A stretch of DNA of 64,000 bases from an uncultured Roseovarius sp. (GTDB lineage Bacteria; Pseudomonadota; Alphaproteobacteria; Rhodobacterales; Rhodobacteraceae). A model generated the notes under the pieces. That model was not told the DNA's origin, made no database searches, and saw only the letters and a program-made list of their open reading frames with translations. The position numbers and the translations under genes are program-made. Location of the stretch: the NCBI RefSeq assembly GCF_913057115.1, contig NZ_CAJXNN010000011.1, forward strand, positions 1 through 64,000, given 5' to 3'. This document shows, in pieces, positions 19,087 to 28,286 of this stretch (position 1 is its first letter; each line of letters opens with the position of its first letter).

Positions 19087-19644
19087 CTATTTCTCCGCCA
19101 AGGCCCAGGCACAGATCGGAAAATCCGGGTCATTCTCAAGGTCATCACGCTCGCGGTCATACTCCGGCGGCCAGGGCTCCTCGAAATTGCGCAGCGCCGC
19201 CATCCGGTTGCCCCACTGGCGCGATTTGATCTTGTCGGCCTCGAAGCCTGCTTCGATCAACAGGTTCTTCAACCCCCGCGCCGACCAGCGCGAACAATCC
19301 ACCGGCGCGCCGTGATAGGGGATGAAAAACGGCACCGCGACCCAGAAATACCCGCCCTTGCGCAGCATATTGCGCACGTTTTTCGTCGCGGCATAAGGCC
19401 GGTCCAGATGCTCCCACACCTGATTGGCCAGAATAATGTCAAACTTGCGCAGCTGCCCGTCCGCATCCTCGAAAGGCCCCGCGCAAATGTCATACTTGGG
19501 AAACCGGAACCGCTCATAGCTTTTGAACTCATAGCGCTGCCCGTGCTTGCCGGAAATCTCCGCCGCCGCCATCTGCGACAATGGCAATGCCTCCAGCCAC
19601 CGCCTTGAGGTCCGCTGCATCACAATCCGGTTCACACTGCCCAT
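19087..19644 (-). CDS. SAM-dependent methyltransferase (Methyltransf_11-like)
   Basis: The 185-residue protein matches small class I methyltransferases from motif II onward: FDIILANQVWEHLDRPYAA followed by RNMLRKGGYFWVAVPFF, as in methyltransferase type 11 proteins. The N-terminal glycine-rich SAM loop is degenerate (AAAEISGKHG), so activity should not be assumed. Its stop is upstream of the uvrA promoter, and both genes point the same way. lpdA lies upstream on the same strand, separated by a repeat element. Confidence 0.72.
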   Translation of the reverse strand: MGSVNRIVMQRTSRRWLEALPLSQMAAAEISGKHGQRYEFKSYERFRFPKYDICAGPFEDADGQLRKFDIILANQVWEHLDRPYAATKNVRNMLRKGGYFWVAVPFFIPYHGAPVDCSRWSARGLKNLLIEAGFEADKIKSRQWGNRMAALRNFEEPWPPEYDRERDDLENDPDFPICAWALAEK

Positions 19645-19686
19645 AAGCCCTCCAAGCGCGCATCAAAAAGGGGCAGGACCAACCCA

Positions 19687-19762
19687 CCCCTTCTTCTGTT
19701 TATAAATATCCCGGGGGAGGTGTTGAAAATCAACGATTTTCAACATCGGGGGCAGCGCCCCC
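19687..19762 (+). repeat. Dispersed GGGGGC-hairpin element, copy D (longest)
   Basis: Between lpdA and the methyltransferase gene (both minus), in antisense orientation to them. Parts: CCCCTTCTTCTG, ATAAATATCCCGGGGG, a perfect 11-bp hairpin TGTTGAAAATC-AAC-GATTTTCAACA (19721-19745), then GGGGGCAGCGCCCCC (19748-19762). The internal hairpin is unique to this copy. Confidence 0.7.
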
Positions 19763-19773
19763 ATCACCCGCGC

Positions 19774-21168
19774 TCAAATATGGATCACCCGGTCAAAGGC
19801 ATCCAGCACGCTTTCATGCATCATCTCGCTCAGCGTCGGGTGCGGGAAGACGGCACTCATCAGGTCCTCTTCCGTGGTCTCCAACTGGCGGCCGACAACA
19901 TAGCCCTGAATCAATTCCGTAACCTCGGCCCCGATCATATGCGCGCCCAGAAGTTCGCCGGTCTTCTCGTCAAAGACCGTCTTGATCATGCCCTCGGGCT
20001 CACCAAGCGCAATCGCCTTGCCGTTGCCGATGAAGGGGAAACGGCCCACCTTGATCTTGTGCCCCGCCTCTTTCGCCTGCGCTTCGGTCAGGCCCACGCT
20101 GGCCACCTGCGGATGGCAATAGGTGCAACCGGCAATGCTTTCGGGCTTCACCGGGTGCGGATGCCCACCCGCGATCATCTCGGCGACCATGACACCTTCA
20201 TGGCTGGCCTTATGCGCCAACCACGGCGCGCCTGCCACATCGCCGATGGCATAAACGCCATCAACACCGGTGCGACAGAATTCGTCGGTCACCACATGGC
20301 TGCGGTCCACCTTGACGCCCAAATCCTCAAGGCCCAGCCCTTCGGTATTGCCCACGATGCCCACGGCCGAAATCACGCTGTCGAAGTCGTGCTTTTCCAC
20401 CTTGCCACCCACTTCGATATGGGCGGTCACCTTGTCCTTGCCACGGTCCAACTGCTTGACCATGGCTTTTTCCATGATCTTCATTTTCTGCTTTTCAAAG
20501 GCCTTCTTGGCCATGCCGGAAATCTCGGCATCTTCCACCGGCAGGATACGGTCCATCACCTCGACCACGGTCGTTTCCGCCCCCAAGGTATTATAGAAGC
20601 TGGCGAATTCGATCCCGATCGCACCCGACCCGATGACCAGTAGCTTCTTGGGCATATGCGGCGGCACCAGCGCGTGCTTGTAGGTCCAGACCCGTTCGCC
20701 ATCGGCCTCCAGCCCCGGCAATTCACGCGCCCGCGCACCGGTGGCCAGCACGATATGCTTGGCCTCCAGTTCCTCGGTGCCCTTCTCGGTCTTGACGCTC
20801 ACCTTGCCCTTGGCCGGGATCGTCGCCTCGCCCATGATGGCGGTAACCTTGTTCTTCTTCAGCAAGTGACCAACGCCGGAATTCAACTGCTTGGCCACAG
20901 ACCGCGAGCGTTTGACAACCGCGTCCAGATCGTAATCCACGCCCTCGGCCTTCAGGCCGAACTCCTTGGCGCGGTGCATCAGGTGGAACACTTCCGAGGA
21001 TCGCAGCATCGCCTTGGTGGGGATACAGCCCCAGTTCAGGCAAATCCCGCCCATGTGTTCGCGCTCCACCACGGCCACGCTCAGACCCAGTTGCGCGCCC
21101 CGGATGGCGGCCACATAGCCCCCTGGCCCCGCACCAATCACGATCATGTCAAAGCTCTTCGATGCCAT
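19774..21168 (-). CDS. lpdA: Dihydrolipoyl dehydrogenase
   Basis: The 464-residue FAD/NAD disulfide oxidoreductase reoxidises the lipoyl groups of 2-oxoacid dehydrogenase complexes. FAD-binding GAGPGGYVAA is near residue 13, the redox disulfide is in GGICLNWGCIPTK, NAD-binding GSGAIGIEFASF is near residue 180, and the catalytic His-Glu pair is in HPHPTLSEMMHE. Two ATGs are adjacent; the second is five bases from GGAGG and is chosen. No E1 or E2 gene is nearby, so its complex is encoded elsewhere. An inverted repeat, TAGTTT-N6-AAACTA, lies upstream. Confidence 0.94.
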   Translation of the reverse strand: MASKSFDMIVIGAGPGGYVAAIRGAQLGLSVAVVEREHMGGICLNWGCIPTKAMLRSSEVFHLMHRAKEFGLKAEGVDYDLDAVVKRSRSVAKQLNSGVGHLLKKNKVTAIMGEATIPAKGKVSVKTEKGTEELEAKHIVLATGARARELPGLEADGERVWTYKHALVPPHMPKKLLVIGSGAIGIEFASFYNTLGAETTVVEVMDRILPVEDAEISGMAKKAFEKQKMKIMEKAMVKQLDRGKDKVTAHIEVGGKVEKHDFDSVISAVGIVGNTEGLGLEDLGVKVDRSHVVTDEFCRTGVDGVYAIGDVAGAPWLAHKASHEGVMVAEMIAGGHPHPVKPESIAGCTYCHPQVASVGLTEAQAKEAGHKIKVGRFPFIGNGKAIALGEPEGMIKTVFDEKTGELLGAHMIGAEVTELIQGYVVGRQLETTEEDLMSAVFPHPTLSEMMHESVLDAFDRVIHI

Positions 21169-21189
21169 CATGGCCTCCGTCCAAAAATT

Positions 21190-21207
21190 TAGTTTGACAT
21201 TAAACTA
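21190..21207. promoter_or_regulatory. Inverted repeat upstream of lpdA
   Basis: TAGTTT-GACATT-AAACTA, 6-bp arms with a 6-bp spacer, 22 bases before the lpdA start on its upstream side. The form resembles operators of MarR-family repressors. No regulator gene is adjacent. Confidence 0.4.
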
Positions 21208-21311
21208 TCTGGCAAATCATAACAACGCAGCAAAGCGCGCCTGCCACCAATTGCCCCATACCCTCCATGCAACCCCTTGGGATAACGCAGGATTTTCTTA
21301 AACGCACTCAA

Positions 21312-21339
21312 ACGCAAAACGCCCCCGACTCCGGGGGCG
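21312..21339 (-). terminator. Rho-independent terminator of the DUF924 gene
   Basis: On the minus strand CGCCCCC-GGAGTC-GGGGGCG is followed by TTTTGCGTTTG, a classical hairpin plus T-rich tail, 64 bases past the DUF924 stop codon. Confidence 0.75.
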
Positions 21340-21403
21340 CTGCAAGAAATGAAAACCATAGGGGCGTGGATGCGCATCATCCTGTCGGAGCCAGACACGT
21401 GGC

Positions 21404-21988
21404 TCAGGCCGCCTTGACCTCCTGCAATTGCCGCAGTGTCTCTCCATATCCACCCTTGGCAACATAGTCCGTTTCCGCCCCTGTCGAGTGCCGCTCAAGC
21501 GCCGCATTTCGGTAAGGAAAGCGCCCAAACAGGCGGATCACCTCGCGATGCGCCCTTGCATGAAGCAGGTTGCTCTCGCCGCTCTCCGGCATCCGCTCAC
21601 AAATCAGGCGCACGCATTGCTCCTGATCGCAAAGGTTTTCCGAATGCATCAGCGGCAGGTAGAAAAACTGTCGCGCGGGCTCGTCAATCCGCAGGTCCCA
21701 TTTGCGGTTGATCGCCGCCTTCGCCGCCGCCAGCGCGGGCCGATCCGTGGAAAAGGCACGCCCTTCGCCCCGGAACATGTTGCGCGGGAACTGGTCCATC
21801 AGGATGATATAGGCCAAGGTGCCGCTGGGGTAGGTCAGCCACAGGCTATAGGCCCCATCCTGCGCATTCTGCCAAGCGGCCATGAACCGCTCGCGAATGG
21901 TCGCATCCAATTCCTCCGAGACATCGTACCAACCCTTTGGGCCGATCTCGTCCAACCAGAAACTCAGTACATCTTCAGGCGCGATCAT
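21404..21988 (-). CDS. DUF924 family protein
   Basis: The 194-residue protein starts at MIAPEDVLSFWLDEIGPKGWY, matching DUF924 (helical, TPR-like fold). FPRNMFRGEGRAFSTD and FFYLPLMHSENLCDQE are family hallmarks. The function is not known. An 11-residue longer in-frame start exists, but this ATG has a GAGGAGAG ribosome-binding site. The gene stands alone between an MFS transporter (upstream) and lpdA (downstream), with its own terminator. Confidence 0.88.
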   Translation of the reverse strand: MIAPEDVLSFWLDEIGPKGWYDVSEELDATIRERFMAAWQNAQDGAYSLWLTYPSGTLAYIILMDQFPRNMFRGEGRAFSTDRPALAAAKAAINRKWDLRIDEPARQFFYLPLMHSENLCDQEQCVRLICERMPESGESNLLHARAHREVIRLFGRFPYRNAALERHSTGAETDYVAKGGYGETLRQLQEVKAA

Positions 21989-22110
21989 AGGTCTCTCCTC
22001 ATTCGCCCATGCGCGTAGCAAAACTGTTACTTAAAGGTTAACTGCATGTTATTGTTAAAGAACAGTAACGAATTGCTACACTTCCAACATCCCGCGTGAC
22101 GTTAGCGCCA

Positions 22111-23388
22111 TCACGACGGTGTATTGGCCTCCTCCTCCAAAGCTGCTTCTTCTTGTGCCGTCTCGATCGCGTATTCCTGCGCGAACTCCACCGCCATCGG
22201 CGTGGCCCCCAAGGCAACCGGCGCATAGCTTTCGGTATCCTCGACCGACGGCGCAGCCCGCTGTGTCATCCGGTAGGCGGCATAGCCCGCCATCGCCAGC
22301 AGCAAGGCGGCGATGAACAGGAAAAACCCGCGTGGCCCGATCACGCCCATGATCCACCCGGTCAAAAGCGGCCCGGTGACCGCGCCAAGGCCGTTGATGA
22401 AAACCATCCCGCCCGAGGCCGCGGCCATGTCGTCAAAATCCAGAAAATCGTTCGTATAGGCGATCAGCAGCGCATAAAGCGGGTTCGACACCCCGCCGAT
22501 CATCAGGCCCGCAATCAGAAGCATCACGAAATACCCGCTCAGGGCAAAGCCCACCAAGGCCCCAAGCCCGCCGATCACCGCACAGCCAAGGATCAATATC
22601 CGACGGTCCATCCGGTCCGACAACCAGCCGATAGGATATTGCAGCACCAGGGTTCCGATAAAGAAGGTCGATACGAATGCCGAGATCTGCCCAACGCTCA
22701 ATCCCGCCTCGGCGCCGAAAACCGGCGCCATACCGAACTGCGCCGAAAACACGCCCCCCAACAGGAACATGCCAACGCAACCCAAGGGCGAAATGCGCAT
22801 GATCTGGATCAGGCTCATCGGCTTGGTCGTGCCATATGCAGGCGTCGGGCTGATCGACAGCAAAATCGGCGCAAAGGCAATCGACACCAGCACCGACGGG
22901 ATGATGAACAGGATAAAGCCCGAAGGGTCCGCCAGAACCATGATTCCCTGTGCCGAGACGATGCCCACCATCTGCACGATCATGTATAGCGACAGGGATT
23001 GTCCCCGTGTTTCATTGGTGGCGGCATTGTTCAGCCAGCTTTCAGCCGTCACGTAAACACCCGAAAAACAAAAGCCGATCAACACCCGGCCCGCCATCCA
23101 CGCAATGGGGTGTGTCGCCACCGGGTAAAGGATCAGAACCGCCGAGATAAGCGAGCCCAGCGCCGCAAAGACCCGAACATGCCCAACGCGCCGGATCATC
23201 TCCGGCGCCATGCGTGACCCGAACAGGAAACCGACGAAATAGGCCGACATGACCACCGACATCGAGAAAGTGGAAAAGCCTTCAAGCTGGCCGCGTACCC
23301 CCAACAGCGTGCCTTGCAGGCCATTGCCAACCTGCAAGAGCATCATGCCGAGCAAAAGCGCCCAAGAACTCGCCAGAACCTTGATCAT
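22111..23388 (-). CDS. MFS transporter
   Basis: The roughly 425-residue protein has twelve hydrophobic segments. The cytoplasmic loop after TM2 reads GSRMAPEMIRRVGHVR, a variant of the major facilitator signature, and the repeat appears as GWLSDRMDRR in the second half. A hydrophilic acidic C-terminal tail of about 45 residues follows the last segment. It resembles YcaD/sugar-phosphate-like drug or metabolite carriers, but no substrate can be assigned. Adjacent GTG and ATG codons are both possible starts; ATG at 23388 is used, with AGGAGA upstream. Confidence 0.85.
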   Translation of the reverse strand: MIKVLASSWALLLGMMLLQVGNGLQGTLLGVRGQLEGFSTFSMSVVMSAYFVGFLFGSRMAPEMIRRVGHVRVFAALGSLISAVLILYPVATHPIAWMAGRVLIGFCFSGVYVTAESWLNNAATNETRGQSLSLYMIVQMVGIVSAQGIMVLADPSGFILFIIPSVLVSIAFAPILLSISPTPAYGTTKPMSLIQIMRISPLGCVGMFLLGGVFSAQFGMAPVFGAEAGLSVGQISAFVSTFFIGTLVLQYPIGWLSDRMDRRILILGCAVIGGLGALVGFALSGYFVMLLIAGLMIGGVSNPLYALLIAYTNDFLDFDDMAAASGGMVFINGLGAVTGPLLTGWIMGVIGPRGFFLFIAALLLAMAGYAAYRMTQRAAPSVEDTESYAPVALGATPMAVEFAQEYAIETAQEEAALEEEANTPS

Positions 23389-23558
23389 CACCGGTCTCCT
23401 GTCACCCTCGCCGCGTGAGTAGCAGCATCAAAGGCGTGTTGGCCGGCCAATCCCGACTCACCCAATGTCGCTTTCATCGCTGCCAGAAGCTGACGTAGCG
23501 TTCAACCACCCATGCCCGCCATGCTCAGCAAATTAGGTGCTGCCCCCCCGTCGCGGGC

Positions 23559-23759
23559 TCATTCCTTGGATTGGCCGGTCAACATCGCGATCAAGGGCTT
23601 GCGCACAGAGTCGCGCTGCAAGGCCAGATTGAAAATCAGGCTCACCCCGGCCAAAAGCATCCCCGCGTTGTTGCTGCCCGTCATGATCAGAATGAAACTG
23701 ACAAGCAACAGCACCCAGATCACCCCGCGCAACACCCATGCCGCATGTTTTTCCTGCAT
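23559..23759 (-). CDS. Small two-helix membrane protein, conserved hypothetical
   Basis: The 66-residue protein has two hydrophobic stretches (WVLRGVIWVLLLVSFILIM and AGMLLAGVSLIFNLAL) joined by TGSNN. It starts 19 bases after the queA stop on the same strand, so it is probably the last gene of the yhdP-queA unit. No function is known to me. GTG three bases upstream is an alternative start. Confidence 0.6.
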   Translation of the reverse strand: MQEKHAAWVLRGVIWVLLLVSFILIMTGSNNAGMLLAGVSLIFNLALQRDSVRKPLIAMLTGQSKE

Positions 23760-23778
23760 CACCTTTCCCCTGTCTGCA

Positions 23779-24831
23779 TCAGTCCGGGATCAAGAGCGAG
23801 GCATCGCCGTAACTGAAAAAGCGGTATTCCTCGCGGACCGCATGATCGTAAATCTGCCACACCCTGTCCTGCCCCATCAAGGCACTGACCAGCATCATCA
23901 GCGTGGATTTCGGCAGGTGGAAATTGGTCATCAGCGCATCGGTGACGCGAAAATCGAACCCGGGGTAAATGAATATATCGGTGTCCCCCTCCCACGCGGC
24001 AATCTCGCCGGTATCCCGGGCCGCGCTTTCGATCAGCCGCAGTGCGGTCGTCCCCACCGGGATCACGCGCCCGCCATTGGCCTTGGTCTCGGCGATCTGC
24101 CGCGCAGCCGCCTCGCTCACCCGGCCCCATTCGGCATGCATCTTGTGGGTCGTCACGTCCTCGACCTTGACCGGCAAAAACGTCCCGGCGCCCACATGAA
24201 GGGTCACATGGCTGAACCCTACGCCCATATCGCGCAAGCCAGCCAGAAGCGCATCGTCGAAGTGCAGCGAGGCCGTCGGCGCCGCCACGGCCCCGGGATG
24301 CCGCGCCCAGACGGTTTGGTAATCCTCGCGATCTTGCGCGTCAGCCGCGCGGCGGGCCGCGATATAGGGCGGCAGGGGCATGGCCCCGGCGGCATCCAAT
24401 GCCGCATCAAAATCCTCGCCTTCTAGGTTGAACCGCAAGATCGCCTGCCCCTCGCGCTTGGCCTCGCAGGTGGCCTGCAACTCGGCGCCGAAGTGCACAA
24501 CCTCCCCCTCGGCCAGCTTCTTGAGGGGTTTCACCATCGCCGACCAAGTGCCCTCCGGCCCCGGTTCCAGCAGCGTCACCTCGATCCTGGCTTCGGTTTG
24601 CCCCTGCGCGCCCTCACGCCGCCGCACACCCGACAGCCGGGCCGGAATCACCGCCGTGTCGTTCAACACAAGCCGATCGCCCGGGCGCAGGAATTGGCCC
24701 AAGTCGCGCACCACCGAATCAACAATCTGCCCCCCATTGGCCACCAATAGCCGCGCCGAGGTGCGTGGCCGCGCCGGCCGCGTGGCGATCAGCCGCTCCG
24801 GCAAATCGAAATCGAAATCGCTTAGTTTCAC
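23779..24831 (-). CDS. queA: tRNA preQ1(34) S-adenosylmethionine ribosyltransferase-isomerase
   Basis: The 350-residue enzyme transfers and isomerises the ribosyl of SAM to preQ1 in tRNA, making epoxyqueuosine. [16 protein letters not shown] at the start is diagnostic. [56 protein letters not shown] (split across the family blocks) and [15 protein letters not shown] are all conserved. It follows the YhdP-like gene by 26 bases. Confidence 0.96.
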   Translation of the reverse strand: MKLSDFDFDLPERLIATRPARPRTSARLLVANGGQIVDSVVRDLGQFLRPGDRLVLNDTAVIPARLSGVRRREGAQGQTEARIEVTLLEPGPEGTWSAMVKPLKKLAEGEVVHFGAELQATCEAKREGQAILRFNLEGEDFDAALDAAGAMPLPPYIAARRAADAQDREDYQTVWARHPGAVAAPTASLHFDDALLAGLRDMGVGFSHVTLHVGAGTFLPVKVEDVTTHKMHAEWGRVSEAAARQIAETKANGGRVIPVGTTALRLIESAARDTGEIAAWEGDTDIFIYPGFDFRVTDALMTNFHLPKSTLMMLVSALMGQDRVWQIYDHAVREEYRFFSYGDASLLIPD

Positions 24832-24857
24832 TGCCCGACCCCTTGGATCCTACCTTG

Positions 24858-27800
24858 CTATTGCCGCTCTTCTCGCTGCGGCGCGCCTTGTTGTCCACCG
24901 TTTTGCCGCGGCGGCGCACGGCGGAACAACTCGCGGAACATGCCGGGAGTGAACACCGACAGCGGGTTCACGCTGACCCGTGGGTTCGCCGCCTGCCCGG
25001 TCAATTCGTAATTCACCCCGACAAGGCCCTCGCCGCGCCGGGTGAACAGCCCGCCAATCCCATTGATCAGGTAAAACGGCGAGATAACCCCCTGCATATC
25101 CATCTGCCCGCTCTGCATGAAATAATAGCCATCCATGGAAATCCCCATCGAGGCGCCCACAGCGCTGCCCGAGTACAGTGTCACCCGCTCCGGCGACAAC
25201 TGGAAACGCGCATCCACCTCGCTGAAATGGATGCCTTCACCGTCCAATTGCTCCAACAATCCCACCACGCTCATTGCATTGAGCAGAGCCGCCAGCGCCG
25301 GTGCATCCTTCAAGCGCAGGTTGGCGGCCGTCAGTTGCCCATTATAGGTCCCCGCCGCCTGCGCAGGGGCCAGCACCAGATCAAGCGATCCATCGCGCGC
25401 CTGCTTGAGCAATCCCGCCGACCCCAAAACGCCACCCGCGTTGTCCGATTGAATACGGAACGCGCTTCGCCCCCGCTGCGGCACCACGCGTCCCCGAATG
25501 GGCGCACCGCCATTCACCTTGCCAAAGAAATTGCCATCCGCCCCACGGCGCATGTCCAATTCCGCGCGGAATTCGGTCAGCGCGATGCCGTCCGATATCT
25601 GCAAGCGGTCCAATGACAGCGCCACAGGCCCGCCCTCGCGCCGCTGTCCGCCCCCGCCGCTGCCGTCACCGGTAAGCGAGGTCTGACGCAAATCAATCGT
25701 CCCGCCCCGCACCTGAACCGCCGGGGCCACGCCTGCCCCCCGCCCGATCAGATCCACCGGCGCATTCAGCCATGTGCCCACCCGGACCGTGTCAAAGCTC
25801 GCGCGTTCCAACTGGCCATCGGGCCGCAGGGTAACGCGCCCCTCGGCGGTCAGGCCCGCCGCCTGCAAGGCCACCCGGCTCAGGTCCGGCGGTGTCCCCA
25901 AGCTACCACTAACCTCCAAGCTGCCTTGCGCGCCCGGCGACAGGCTCCAATCCAGTTGCCGCAGGCTCAGCCCCACACCGGCAAGGTCCGAAGTCAGTTC
26001 GAAACGCCCCGGCTGCCCCTTCACGAAATCAATCACAACATCGGCCTGCCCCGCCCCCGACAGGCTTCCGGGCGGCAAGCCGATATTGAACTCATCGGCA
26101 AAGCGCTCCGAAAGCTCCACCCAGCCTTCCACGCGCGCCTCGCCGCCCCCATCAGGGCCCAGCGCCGCCTTGTAGGTGCCATTCACCGGCACCCGGCCAA
26201 GCCGCCCTTCGCCACCAACGGTCAAGCCACTGTTCTGTGCGCGCACCTCAAGCTGCGTCGCCGCAAGGACCCGCCCGGGCACCAAGACCTCGCTGCGCAC
26301 ATCCCGCAGGGTGCCGCCAACGTCAAACGCCACCTCGTCGGGTTTCAGTCCGGGCTTGAGCAGGAAATCCAACTGCCCCTCCAACACCGCCCGCCCATCG
26401 GCCAGGGCCACGGGTCGCCCGGCCTTGTCCAAAAAGCGAAACGGCTCTTCGTTCAAAAGCGACAAGGCGGCTGTCACTGTACTATCAAGGTTCAGACGCG
26501 TACGCGCCGGGCCGCGCTTGATCGACACGTTCGGCACTTCGAAACTGGTGCCGGAAATGTCGATCCGCCCACCCTCGGCCGCCTGAACGAAACCACTGTC
26601 CGCCATGATCACGAAGCGATCATCATAAAGCGAGGCATGTCCCGAGGCTGCCTCGATCGGCGGCACCTCCTTGATGAAGCGGGTCTTGAGCCCTTCGTAA
26701 TCGAATCCCAGGAACAGATCGGGCCGACTTTTCGGCAAGGACCGCACCGCAAGCTGAATGTTCTGCAACTGCGCCTCGCGCACGTTTTCCTCGATCCAGC
26801 CGCGCGTCTTGGGCTTCACGCTTTGCGGCCAAAGCTCCAACAGGCGCGCAGGCGTCAGCCCATCCATCTCGCCGTCCACGGCAAGGTTCCAACCGTCTTG
26901 CTCGGCCTCTACCTCACCGCGCAGCACAAGGTGCTGCCCCTGATCCACAAGGCTCATTTGCCCAAGGCTCAGGCGGAACGGCTCCATCTCAAGCCGCAGG
27001 TCCATGGCCACCTGCTCCAGTTCCACCGGCGCGGGATACAATCCGGCGGGGTTGGCACTGATCCGGCTGATCTGCAATTGCCCCAGAAGCTCATTGGGCC
27101 AGCCGCTCTCCATCCCCACAAGATAGGCCTGCCCCTCGGCTCTTGCGCTCACCCAGTCGCTTTCGACGCTGACCTCGTCAAATCGCATCACCTGCCGGAC
27201 GGGATCATAGGTGAAATAACTGCGCGCACTGGAAAACGGCAGCGGCTTGGTGGCCTCGGTGGGCTGCAACACCCCCGCGCCAATCTGCAAGGTGGCGTTG
27301 AGCGGCCCAAGCCGCCCGTCTTCGGCAACCGAAGCACGCAACGCCCCGGAAATCGGTGCGTCCAAAGCCTCAAGCCATGTCAGGGCAGGCGATTGCCCAG
27401 CGATGTCGCGGGCCGGCATGTCTTCGAAACGAACGCCGAAGCTCGCCTCCGTATCGCCCATGGTGCCCCCATAGTTGACCGCAAGCGTCGTGGCATAGGC
27501 GCGATCTCCCAGCAGCACGAAATCTCCCCTGACCTGCAAATCGTCGCCGTCACGCTCCAGCGTCAGCCGCCCACCGTCCACGGTCCAGGCCCGCTGCACG
27601 CGCGCATCCTCGTAGCGCAGGGTCATGTTGCGCGCCTCGACCCGTGTCAGCGACGCGAAATGCGGTTCGCGCAAAAGGTCTTCCAGCGGCTGCAAAAGGG
27701 CGGCCATGCTGGGCGCCTCTTCCACCGCCGGGGTGGCGGCCTCGCCAAGGCTCACACCCAAGCCGCCATCCACACTGCGCCGCAGCGTGACCTGCACGCC

Positions 27801-28181
27801 CGACACGCTTATCACCCCGGGCCGCACCTCTCCACGCATCAAGGGCTGCAAGGCAAAGGCCCCTTGCACATCGGTCAAATTCGCCAACGTCTGGCCGCTG
27901 GCATCGCGCACCGCCACCTCGCGCAGGCTCAGGCGCGGCACCCAATCGTCCTCAACGACGATCGACATATCTCCAAGCGCAAGCTGCAAATCGCCCGTGT
28001 CGGCATTGATCCGGTCGGTGATCCGCGTGCGTAGCCATTCCGGCGCACTGACCTGCGTGCCCACCAAGGCCATGGCCGCAACGCCAAAGGCCACCAGCAG
28101 CGCCACCAGTGCCGCCAGCACCCAAAGCATCACCCGCCGCCCGCGTCGGCGTGGTGGCTTGATGTCCTCAGTTTCGCTCAT
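24858..28181 (-). CDS. YhdP/AsmA-like giant envelope protein (DUF3971 and AsmA_2 domains)
   Basis: The 1107-residue protein has a short cytoplasmic N-terminus rich in Arg, one transmembrane helix (MLWVLAALVALLVAFGVAAM, about residues 18-37) and a long periplasmic part of beta-rich repeats. The DUF3971 domain is central and an AsmA-like C-terminal region has GINYEL-type ends (VGVNYELTGQAANPRVSVNP). YhdP/TamB/AsmA proteins form lipid-conducting bridges across the periplasm. The longest reading frame starts 123 bases earlier; MSETEDIKPP is the likely start. A proline/glutamine-rich tail ends the protein. It is divergent from bcp, and queA follows. Confidence 0.85.
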   Translation of the reverse strand: MSETEDIKPPRRRGRRVMLWVLAALVALLVAFGVAAMALVGTQVSAPEWLRTRITDRINADTGDLQLALGDMSIVVEDDWVPRLSLREVAVRDASGQTLANLTDVQGAFALQPLMRGEVRPGVISVSGVQVTLRRSVDGGLGVSLGEAATPAVEEAPSMAALLQPLEDLLREPHFASLTRVEARNMTLRYEDARVQRAWTVDGGRLTLERDGDDLQVRGDFVLLGDRAYATTLAVNYGGTMGDTEASFGVRFEDMPARDIAGQSPALTWLEALDAPISGALRASVAEDGRLGPLNATLQIGAGVLQPTEATKPLPFSSARSYFTYDPVRQVMRFDEVSVESDWVSARAEGQAYLVGMESGWPNELLGQLQISRISANPAGLYPAPVELEQVAMDLRLEMEPFRLSLGQMSLVDQGQHLVLRGEVEAEQDGWNLAVDGEMDGLTPARLLELWPQSVKPKTRGWIEENVREAQLQNIQLAVRSLPKSRPDLFLGFDYEGLKTRFIKEVPPIEAASGHASLYDDRFVIMADSGFVQAAEGGRIDISGTSFEVPNVSIKRGPARTRLNLDSTVTAALSLLNEEPFRFLDKAGRPVALADGRAVLEGQLDFLLKPGLKPDEVAFDVGGTLRDVRSEVLVPGRVLAATQLEVRAQNSGLTVGGEGRLGRVPVNGTYKAALGPDGGGEARVEGWVELSERFADEFNIGLPPGSLSGAGQADVVIDFVKGQPGRFELTSDLAGVGLSLRQLDWSLSPGAQGSLEVSGSLGTPPDLSRVALQAAGLTAEGRVTLRPDGQLERASFDTVRVGTWLNAPVDLIGRGAGVAPAVQVRGGTIDLRQTSLTGDGSGGGGQRREGGPVALSLDRLQISDGIALTEFRAELDMRRGADGNFFGKVNGGAPIRGRVVPQRGRSAFRIQSDNAGGVLGSAGLLKQARDGSLDLVLAPAQAAGTYNGQLTAANLRLKDAPALAALLNAMSVVGLLEQLDGEGIHFSEVDARFQLSPERVTLYSGSAVGASMGISMDGYYFMQSGQMDMQGVISPFYLINGIGGLFTRRGEGLVGVNYELTGQAANPRVSVNPLSVFTPGMFRELFRRAPPRQNGGQQGAPQREERQ

Positions 28182-28286
28182 ATGATCCGACCGCACAGGC
28201 CCTGCTCCCGCCTGCTGGCTTGTCCTTTTTTCTGGCCTTGACAGCCCTAATATGAAACCGCGGACCGCACATAACAAGGATATCCC

